DNA of 5,649 nucleotides from Clostridia bacterium. Its GTDB lineage: Bacteria; Bacillota; Clostridia; Clostridiales; Clostridiaceae. The stretch spans positions 1 through 5,649 of the forward strand of contig RZYZ01000139.1 in the NCBI GenBank assembly GCA_009930125.1. The letters are read 5' to 3'. The first letter of the stretch is position 1. Every line of letters begins with the position of its first letter. The notes beneath the pieces are model-generated. The model saw only the letters and a program-made list of their open reading frames with translations. It was not told the DNA's origin and searched no databases. A program made the translations under genes and the position numbers. Of the stretch, positions 1 to 4,644 are shown piece after piece.

Positions 1-3
1 TAC

Positions 4-12
4 GGAGAGGAG
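4..12 (+). promoter_or_regulatory. Ribosome binding site of the PucR-type regulator
   Basis: The purine-rich GGAGAGGAG lies 11 bases before the ATG at 24. A second, closer GAGGA (16-20) is only 3 bases from the start and is a poorer fit. No promoter is visible because the window begins here; the in-frame TGA at 15-17 shows that the protein cannot begin further upstream. Confidence 0.6.
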
Positions 13-23
13 CCTGAGGATAT

Positions 24-1613
24 ATGAGATTCAGTCAGCTTAAGAATCGTCTGGAAAATGACTACGGTCTGGTATTTCTGGACGCACGGATCCGAGAAGA
101 AGATGAGATTGAAGAAATAGCACTTCTGGAAGCAGGGGCAGAAGCTCGAGAAAAGGTGCTTTATGTTGCACCTTCGGATACTTTTTTCTCCTGGCAGAAA
201 AGCAGAGAAGGAAAATTGCCAGAGAAAAGGAATTTGCTTCTCGGGCTGAAAAAGGGAAGAGAAGATGAGGATGACTTCTCACCATGCAGAGGTGAGTTTC
301 AAAGTACAGGGAACATTCTAAGCTATGCAGCCGTCAGAGAAATGGAGATTCTGAAAACTCTTCAGGCCGCAAATAACATTCTGCATGAGGAAAAAAGAAC
401 CGGAACGGAAATGGCTGAGCTCATGGCACTGACCATGAAAGCCAATGATCTGAAGGAGATGATTGCTTCTGTTTCGGTGAAACTGGAAAATCCAATTATC
501 CTTATTGATTCAGGATTCAAGATTCTGGATGTGGCTTCAGCGGATTCCATTGATGATCCCATCTGGATGAAGAATCTGGAAAGAGGATACTGTTCCTATG
601 AATTTATAAGAGAAGTGCAGAAACTAGAGGAAAAGGGACCCTTTCCCAGCAATTCCACCGCCTTTGAAGTGATCTGCCGGTTTTCTCTCTACCGGAAATT
701 GTGCAGTAAGATTTTCTGGAAAAATCATCTGGTAGGATATGTGATTCTACTGGAAAAGAACAAAGCGAAAGAAGCCCTGGCAGAAGCGTTTCTTCCCTAT
801 CTTGGCAGTGCTGTCTGTGAAATGCTCCAACGCTCGGAAAAGTACAGAGGGATTTTTGGTTCTCAGAGAGAAAACCTGCTCTATGAACTTCTTCATGGTG
901 GAGAGGAGGAGCTGATTCGTATACGCATGAAAAACAGCAGGATGGATTTTCCGGAAAAGGTGGCGTGCCTTGTGGTTCGACCCAATGAATACCTAAACAG
1001 TATTCATGCAGCTGAATTCCTCAAGGAACAGATCCTGCGGATACTGCCAGATTCATCCTATCTGAAAGAGAAGAATCAGATGGTATTTATTGTGCGCATC
1101 CAGAAAGATGGAAAGTTGAAAGCAGAAGAGGAGAAGAGGCTTCTTTCTCTATTTCATAAGGGTGTGGAGCACATGGGAATCAGTAGACCCTGTGAGAATA
1201 TCATGAACCTGAAGGAGGTCTACAGGCAATGCATAAAGCTCTACAGAATCAGAGAGAGACTGCGTGTAGAGGATGAAATCATGTATTTTGAAAAGTACAG
1301 CTTCTATGTCATGATCAGTGAAATGAAAGAAAGAGAGCTCTTTCAGTTTTCTCATCCTGCATTAAGAACGCTTAGAGAGCATGATCAGGCACATAACAGT
1401 GAACTTTATGAGACGCTTTGCGTATTCACACGATGCCGTGGCCATATGACCAAAGCGGCAGAAATACTCTCTATTCACAGAAACAGTCTTTCATACAGAA
1501 TCAGTCAGATTCTTGATCTCACCGGCCTTGATCTTCAGGATGATGAAGAGATCTTCCGGCTCATCTGCGGATTCAAACTGGAACAGTATCTCCGGGTTTC
1601 AGGAACAGTATAA
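24..1613 (+). CDS. PucR/CdaR-type transcriptional regulator with C-terminal helix-turn-helix
   Basis: This is a cytoplasmic DNA-binding regulator of 529 residues. The clearest part is the C-terminal PucR-type helix-turn-helix (HTH_30), residues about 460-522. Its core is MTKAAEILSIHRNSLSYRI (475-493), followed by the family-typical LTGLDLQDDEE and a final amphipathic helix. Residues about 280-440 resemble the degenerate GGDEF-like domain that precedes this helix-turn-helix in CdaR/PucR proteins (QRENLLYELLHGG at its start, LVVRPNEY as a strand). Residues about 150-270 (NPIILIDSGFKILDVAS onward) look like a PAS- or GAF-like sensor fold. Residues 1-120 include a charged, acidic stretch (about 77-86) and are unassigned. 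The ATG at 24 is the first in frame after a TGA at 15-17, and GGAGAGGAG at 4-12 can serve as ribosome binding site, so the gene is complete. Its ligand and targets are unknown. It converges on the transporter gene, so they do not share an operon. Family call is firm; target is not predicted. Confidence 0.9.
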   Translation: MRFSQLKNRLENDYGLVFLDARIREEDEIEEIALLEAGAEAREKVLYVAPSDTFFSWQKSREGKLPEKRNLLLGLKKGREDEDDFSPCRGEFQSTGNILSYAAVREMEILKTLQAANNILHEEKRTGTEMAELMALTMKANDLKEMIASVSVKLENPIILIDSGFKILDVASADSIDDPIWMKNLERGYCSYEFIREVQKLEEKGPFPSNSTAFEVICRFSLYRKLCSKIFWKNHLVGYVILLEKNKAKEALAEAFLPYLGSAVCEMLQRSEKYRGIFGSQRENLLYELLHGGEEELIRIRMKNSRMDFPEKVACLVVRPNEYLNSIHAAEFLKEQILRILPDSSYLKEKNQMVFIVRIQKDGKLKAEEEKRLLSLFHKGVEHMGISRPCENIMNLKEVYRQCIKLYRIRERLRVEDEIMYFEKYSFYVMISEMKERELFQFSHPALRTLREHDQAHNSELYETLCVFTRCRGHMTKAAEILSIHRNSLSYRISQILDLTGLDLQDDEEIFRLICGFKLEQYLRVSGTV

Positions 1614-1632
1614 TGAAATCTCAAAGCACAAT

Positions 1633-1659
1633 AAAACCCACTCATGTCGAGTGGGTTTT
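1633..1659. terminator. Bidirectional rho-independent terminator between convergent genes
   Basis: A perfect 11-bp stem (1633-1643 with 1649-1659) closes a 5-base loop (1644-1648). The A4 arm on the left and the T-run on the right (TTTTT, 1656-1660) provide a U-tract in both directions. It sits 19 bases after the stop of the regulator and 26 bases beyond the stop of the leftward transporter gene, so it very likely ends both transcripts. Confidence 0.9.
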
Positions 1660-1685
1660 TATTAATATGAGTTTAGCTATGGGAG

Positions 1686-2894
1686 CTATGCACTCATGGG
1701 GAGCGATTTTTCTTTCATCCTCTCTCTGAAGAGAAGATAGAACAGGAGTGTACCCATCAGGTAGAAGACGATGGTCAAGGCATAAGGAGCATTATAGCTG
1801 ATGCGCTCCATCATGCCGCCACCTACGTAAATGCCTAAGGCACGGGCGATGTTGTTGACCATGACGCGCATGGCGCTCATGAAGGGCCTCTGCTGTTCTT
1901 CCACAATATCCATGGCGATGTTTCTTATGAGGGGCTGTCCCATGTTCATGAGAGAGCTTCGAAGAAAGAAGGCGATGGCCACGATGACGACTCCTTGGGG
2001 GAACCCGATGGCGATGAGCAGTGGAATGCTTAAGATCTGTGTCATGACGATGGTTTTATAGTTACCGATCTTTCTGCTTAAGTAAGGGACGCTGAGTCCA
2101 CCGAAAACGGTGCCCAGCTGAGCAAAGCTCAGAATCAGTCCCACAAGACTTTCCGTGGTTTCCAGCATGTACTTCAGATAGACGCCGAAGAAGGGAACCA
2201 CAAGTCCGGCGCCGAGGCCGATGAATCCTGTATAGGTAAGAAAGACGATGTTCTGCTTCGTGAAGAAGGAGTGGATCTCTTTCAGGCTTAGCTGCTTGTC
2301 TCTCTTGGCCGGTCTGGGCTTTAAAAGACTCAAGGGAATGATGGCCACAAGGCTCAGAATGCTCACGGCAATGAGCGCATAGCGTATGGCGATGGCATCC
2401 GTTGCGACTCTGGTGGAAAAGATGTCCGCCAGAAACCCTGTGAGTAGAGACCCCGACATGAATGCCGCATTTCTGGTGGCAAAGGTGAGGCTGAAGGCAT
2501 GGACTCTTTCTTCTCCATCGGTCTGATTGAAGATGAAGGGAGATTCCACCGTCAGCATGGCCGCCTGCCCGAATCCGAAAAGCACCGAAATGATTTCCAT
2601 AAGCCGTATGTTTTCCACCATGACGATGAGAATGCTTGTGATGCCTACGGTGAAAAGACTCAGAATCAGTGTTCTTTTATGGCCGAGTTTGCCTGCGATG
2701 AAAGCGATGAGGAAGGTGAAGATCCCGACGGATAGTCTCCTCAGGGACAATATGCTGCCCACGACGCTTTCAGGATAGCCGATTTCCTTGATGTAGATGC
2801 CGAAGAATCCGTTGAAGGATGCGGAGGTCAGTCCATAAAGGAAAACGATCAGTATGAATTTTTTTATAACCGGGTTTAATTTTCTGTAACTCAT
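1686..2894 (-). CDS. Major facilitator superfamily (MFS) transporter
   Basis: An integral membrane protein of 402 residues from the ATG at 2894, with about twelve hydrophobic segments at roughly 11-34, 43-68, 73-93, 97-121, 133-159, 168-191, 214-240, 248-270, 280-298, 300-323, 338-361 and 369-389. This is the normal MFS size and 6+6 arrangement. The loop between helices 2 and 3 carries a motif-A-like GKLGHKR (68-74), repeated in degenerate form as SRKIGNYK (273-280) between helices 8 and 9. The basic central loop (about 192-213) fits a cytoplasmic location. MFS proteins are secondary carriers; the substrate cannot be read from the sequence, and drug efflux or metabolite uptake are both possible. 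An in-frame TTG at 2939 would add 15 residues, but neither start has a clear ribosome binding site. I prefer the ATG because the extension is not hydrophobic and overlaps promoter-like elements. The gene diverges from the short-chain dehydrogenase gene and ends at the shared terminator. Confidence 0.88.
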   Translation of the reverse strand: MSYRKLNPVIKKFILIVFLYGLTSASFNGFFGIYIKEIGYPESVVGSILSLRRLSVGIFTFLIAFIAGKLGHKRTLILSLFTVGITSILIVMVENIRLMEIISVLFGFGQAAMLTVESPFIFNQTDGEERVHAFSLTFATRNAAFMSGSLLTGFLADIFSTRVATDAIAIRYALIAVSILSLVAIIPLSLLKPRPAKRDKQLSLKEIHSFFTKQNIVFLTYTGFIGLGAGLVVPFFGVYLKYMLETTESLVGLILSFAQLGTVFGGLSVPYLSRKIGNYKTIVMTQILSIPLLIAIGFPQGVVIVAIAFFLRSSLMNMGQPLIRNIAMDIVEEQQRPFMSAMRVMVNNIARALGIYVGGGMMERISYNAPYALTIVFYLMGTLLFYLLFRERMKEKSLPMSA

Positions 2895-2900
2895 AATCTT

Positions 2901-2929
2901 ATTGTAAAGCTTACAACCACTGTTTACAA
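2901..2929 (-). promoter_or_regulatory. Candidate leftward promoter of the MFS transporter gene
   Basis: Read on the minus strand, TTGTAA (2929-2924) and TACAAT (2906-2901) are spaced by 17 bases and match the sigma-A consensus at 4 of 6 and 5 of 6 positions. The predicted transcription start would fall about 7 bases past the -10 box, at or next to the ATG at 2894, giving a leaderless mRNA. This agrees with the lack of a ribosome binding site but is inferred from sequence only. Confidence 0.4.
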
Positions 2930-2930
2930 T
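2901..2930. repeat. Nested inverted repeats, possible operator before the MFS gene
   Basis: ATTGTAAA (2901-2908) and TTTACAAT (2923-2930) are perfect 8-base inverted arms separated by 14 bases. A second, inner pair uses the same motif: TTGTAA (2902-2907) and TTACAA (2911-2916), separated by 3 bases. Such symmetry is typical of a site for a dimeric repressor, and it covers the candidate transporter promoter. Part of the symmetry may simply reflect the -35 and -10 boxes, which are themselves related sequences. Confidence 0.4.
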
Positions 2931-2972
2931 TTCATCCAATACAACAATTTGGAAAATCGATACAAAATCTGA

Positions 2973-3010
2973 AGAAACGGGATCTCGAGAAGAGCGTTTC
3001 TGAAGAGCGT
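2973..3010. repeat. Short direct and inverted repeats in the divergent intergenic region
   Basis: GAAGAGCGT occurs twice, at 2989-2997 and 3002-3010, 13 bases apart start to start. Overlapping it, AGAAACG (2973-2979) and CGTTTCT (2995-3001) form a 7-bp inverted repeat with a 15-base interior that contains the palindrome CTCGAG (2984-2989). No T-run follows, so it is not a terminator. It lies between the two divergent promoters and could be a regulatory site, but no known operator was recognised. Confidence 0.3.
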
Positions 3011-3075
3011 GAACAGGATATGACGAAATAATAAAGTGATTTACAAAATGTATATACTATGTTATCTTTGTATCT

Positions 3076-3105
3076 TTGAAATTGATGATAAAATAGTAGT
3101 ATAGT
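3076..3105 (+). promoter_or_regulatory. Candidate sigma-A promoter of the short-chain dehydrogenase gene
   Basis: TTGAAA (3076-3081) and TATAGT (3100-3105) are separated by 18 bases, with an A/T-rich spacer. Transcription would begin near 3112, about 27 bases before the ATG at 3139. A tandem direct repeat of TATCTTTG (3063-3070 and 3071-3078) abuts and overlaps the -35 box. The placement also argues against the upstream ATG at 3106 as the translation start, because that codon would lie before the transcription start. Confidence 0.5.
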
Positions 3106-3121
3106 ATGAAAATTAAATCTG

Positions 3122-3128
3122 AAAGGAG
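3122..3128 (+). promoter_or_regulatory. Ribosome binding site that sets the dehydrogenase start
   Basis: AAAGGAG lies 10 bases before the ATG at 3139. The earlier in-frame ATG at 3106 has no such site and would place non-homologous residues before the conserved N-terminus, so the ATG at 3139 is chosen. Confidence 0.8.
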
Positions 3129-3138
3129 AATAAAATCA

Positions 3139-3897
3139 ATGAAAAGACTGGAAAACAAGGTGGCGCTGATCACAGGAGCGGGTTCCGGAATGGGGAGAGC
3201 CCAGGCGGTGCTTTTTGCAGAGGAAGGCGCCAGCATCATTGCTGCAGACATCAATATGGATGGGCTGAAGAAAACCGTGGAAGACATCGAGAAAAAGGGT
3301 GGCAGCGCCTTTGCTGTTGAAATCGACGTATCGGATAAGAGCAGTGTGGAGGAAGGTGTCAGGAAGGGACTGGAGAAATACGGAAAGATTGATATACTAA
3401 GCAATACGGCAGGGATCCTGGATGATTACAAACCGACCCTGGATACACCGGAAGAGCTCTGGGACAAAATCATGTCCGTGAACCTCAAAGGGGTGTATTT
3501 CATGACCAATGCGGTACTGCCTCAGATGATCGAAAGAGAAGAAGGAACCATCGTGAATATCGCATCCATAGCCGCCTTTGTGGCAGGTGGAGGCGGAGCA
3601 GCCTATACATCAGCCAAGCATGCCATTGCAGGCTACACGAAGCAGCTTTCCTTTGATTACGGCAAGAAGGGCATCAGGGTCAATGCCATTGCACCGGGTG
3701 CCGTCGAAACCGGTATGACCAAGGAAATCTTTGAAGAAGGATCAGCAGACGTCATGGACGCAGTGAAATCCGTCCCTGCAGGAAGATATGGACAGCCGGA
3801 GGAAATTGCCCGTGTGGCACTGTTTCTTGTGAGTGAGGAATCCTCCTTCATGCATGGCGCCATCGTTCCAGTGGATGGCGGATGGATCGTGAAATAA
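3139..3897 (+). CDS. Short-chain dehydrogenase/reductase (SDR) family oxidoreductase
   Basis: A complete classical SDR of 252 residues, the normal family length. It carries the cofactor-binding TGAGSGMG (12-19), an acidic Asp37 at the end of the second strand that usually favours NAD(H) over NADP(H), DV at 63-64, NTAG at 89-92 in place of the usual NNAG, Asn115, and the catalytic Ser143, Tyr156 and Lys160 (YTSAK). APG (185-187), in the strand-6 region, and the C-terminal VDGGW are also typical. It catalyses reversible NAD(P)-dependent oxidation or reduction of an alcohol or carbonyl in the cytoplasm. The substrate is not determinable: 3-oxoacyl-ACP reductase-like, sugar alcohol or steroid dehydrogenases share this pattern. 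No fatty acid synthesis genes are nearby, which makes FabG less likely. The glycine run GGGG (150-153), just before the active-site tyrosine, is unusual in appearance. The gene is transcribed alone, diverging from the MFS gene and ending at a strong terminator. Confidence 0.92.
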   Translation: MKRLENKVALITGAGSGMGRAQAVLFAEEGASIIAADINMDGLKKTVEDIEKKGGSAFAVEIDVSDKSSVEEGVRKGLEKYGKIDILSNTAGILDDYKPTLDTPEELWDKIMSVNLKGVYFMTNAVLPQMIEREEGTIVNIASIAAFVAGGGGAAYTSAKHAIAGYTKQLSFDYGKKGIRVNAIAPGAVETGMTKEIFEEGSADVMDAVKSVPAGRYGQPEEIARVALFLVSEESSFMHGAIVPVDGGWIVK

Positions 3898-3918
3898 AGG
3901 AGCGGTCTACTGAACGGA

Positions 3919-3930
3919 TCAGCATGCTGA
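3919..3930. repeat. 12-bp perfect palindrome after the dehydrogenase gene
   Basis: TCAGCATGCTGA is a perfect palindrome 21 bases after the SDR stop and 20 bases before the terminator stem. With no loop it is unlikely to form a hairpin in RNA. It may be a protein-binding site or chance. Confidence 0.3.
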
Positions 3931-3950
3931 AACGAATCTGATTGAATGAA

Positions 3951-3982
3951 AGGAAGAACGGTGAAAGCTGTTCTTCTTTTTT
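3951..3982 (+). terminator. Rho-independent terminator of the dehydrogenase gene
   Basis: A 9-bp stem (3953-3961 with 3968-3976, one G-U pair) closes a 6-base loop TGAAAG and is followed by six T (3977-3982). Two further pairs using the T-run (3951-3952) can extend it. It lies 53 bases after the SDR stop and before the start of the next gene, so the next gene needs its own promoter. Confidence 0.85.
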
Positions 3983-3998
3983 ATGTCGTTTTATTTGA

Positions 3999-4004
3999 TA
4001 GAAT
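3999..4004 (+). promoter_or_regulatory. Weak candidate -10 box for the YbaK-family gene
   Basis: TAGAAT (5 of 6 to TATAAT) lies 40 bases before the ATG at 4045 and directly after the preceding terminator, where a promoter is expected. No good -35 box is seen at the right distance, as that position falls in the T-run of the terminator. Confidence 0.3.
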
Positions 4005-4029
4005 AGAAGAAAGAAGAAATGCAGGAATG

Positions 4030-4038
4030 AGGGGGAAG
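4030..4038 (+). promoter_or_regulatory. Ribosome binding site that sets the YbaK-family start
   Basis: AGGGGGAAG lies 6 bases before the ATG at 4045. Earlier in-frame ATGs at 3946 and 4027 are rejected: the first lies just before and reads through the terminator hairpin, and the second lacks a properly spaced site. Confidence 0.65.
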
Positions 4039-4044
4039 ATAAGC

Positions 4045-4518
4045 ATGGCCATAGAGAATGTGAAGCGATATTTCAGAAAGCTGGGGCTGGATGATCAGGT
4101 GATGGAGTTTCCTGTCTCCAGTGCCACGGTGGAGCTGGCGGCAGAAGCTGCAGGAGTCATTCCCGGCAGGATCGCGAAGACCCTTTCCTTTTATGGAGAG
4201 GAGGGAGCGCTCCTGCTTGTGACGGCTGGGGATGCCAAGGTGGACAGCAGAAAATTCAAAGAGTGGTTTAAACGAAAAGCGAAGATGGTCCGGGCAGAGG
4301 ATGTGGAAACGCTCACTGGTCATCCTGTAGGCGGCGTGTGCCCTTTTGTGGTGCCCGAAAATGCATCGGTGTATCTGGACCGTTCTCTTGAAAGATATGA
4401 AAGTGTCTTTCCGGCCTGCGGAAGTGACAACAGCGCCATTGAGCTGACCCCGGAGGAACTTTTCAGATATGCGAAAGCCAGGGAATGGGTGGACGTGTGT
4501 AAGCACTGGGAAGAATGA
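4045..4518 (+). CDS. YbaK/EbsC-family aminoacyl-tRNA editing domain protein
   Basis: A complete cytoplasmic protein of 157 residues, made up of a single YbaK/aminoacyl-tRNA-editing domain. Members of this family hydrolyse mischarged tRNAs in trans, for example Cys-tRNA(Pro) by YbaK or Ala-tRNA(Pro) by ProXp proteins. Visible family features are the early SSATVELAAEAAGV (25-38), the conserved lysine in GRIAKTL (Lys45), the strand LLLVTAGDAKVD (56-67), the loop HPVGGVCPF (93-101), and ACGSDNSAIELTPEEL (124-139), which contains the GS pair of the substrate pocket. Size and motif order match free-standing editing proteins rather than an insertion domain of prolyl-tRNA synthetase. Which mischarged tRNA is cleared cannot be told from sequence, so no symbol is given. 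It lies between two terminators and is probably monocistronic. Confidence 0.88.
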   Translation: MAIENVKRYFRKLGLDDQVMEFPVSSATVELAAEAAGVIPGRIAKTLSFYGEEGALLLVTAGDAKVDSRKFKEWFKRKAKMVRAEDVETLTGHPVGGVCPFVVPENASVYLDRSLERYESVFPACGSDNSAIELTPEELFRYAKAREWVDVCKHWEE

Positions 4519-4539
4519 CGGGCAGAATCCTGTCTTTTT
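4517..4539 (+). terminator. Short rho-independent terminator overlapping the stop codon of the YbaK-family gene
   Basis: A 6-bp stem (4517-4522 with 4529-4534, one G-U pair) with loop CAGAAT is followed by five T (4535-4539). The left arm begins in the TGA stop codon (4516-4518). The stem is short, so termination may be partial, but stem, loop and T-run are correctly ordered. Confidence 0.6.
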
Positions 4540-4594
4540 GCTGAATATCCATATATTTTTGGTAATCAGTGTGGGGCAATGAAAGAATGTACGG

Positions 4595-4600
4595 TATAAT
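4595..4600 (+). promoter_or_regulatory. Candidate -10 box of the fbp promoter
   Basis: A perfect TATAAT lies 44 bases before the ATG at 4645, giving an expected leader of about 38 bases. At the -35 distance there is only G-rich sequence (TGGGGC, 4572-4577), which is far from TTGACA, so the promoter may be weak or activator-dependent. Confidence 0.5.
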
Positions 4601-4644
4601 GAAATATAGAAAAGGAATTGTTAATTTTATTGGGGGCGTTATGA

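Noticed and set aside
2499..2778. Two plus-strand frames within the MFS gene
   Set aside because: Both overlap a well-supported membrane protein on the other strand and have unnatural methionine-rich or mixed composition.
2973..3001. Possible terminator or riboswitch stem in the divergent region
   Set aside because: The stem is only 7 bp with a 15-base interior and no following T-run, and it lies upstream of the likely promoter of the plus-strand gene.
2986..3004. Possible catabolite response element (CcpA cre site) around GAGCGTTTC
   Set aside because: The central CG is present, but the outer conserved TG and CA positions do not match the consensus.
3106..3138. Upstream ATG extending the SDR by 11 residues
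   Set aside because: The extension is highly charged, lies before the likely transcription start, and the ATG at 3139 has a strong, well-spaced ribosome binding site.
3991..4506. 171-codon antisense frame opposite the YbaK-family gene
   Set aside because: The sense strand encodes a clear conserved family; the antisense product is low in recognisable structure and is a shadow frame.
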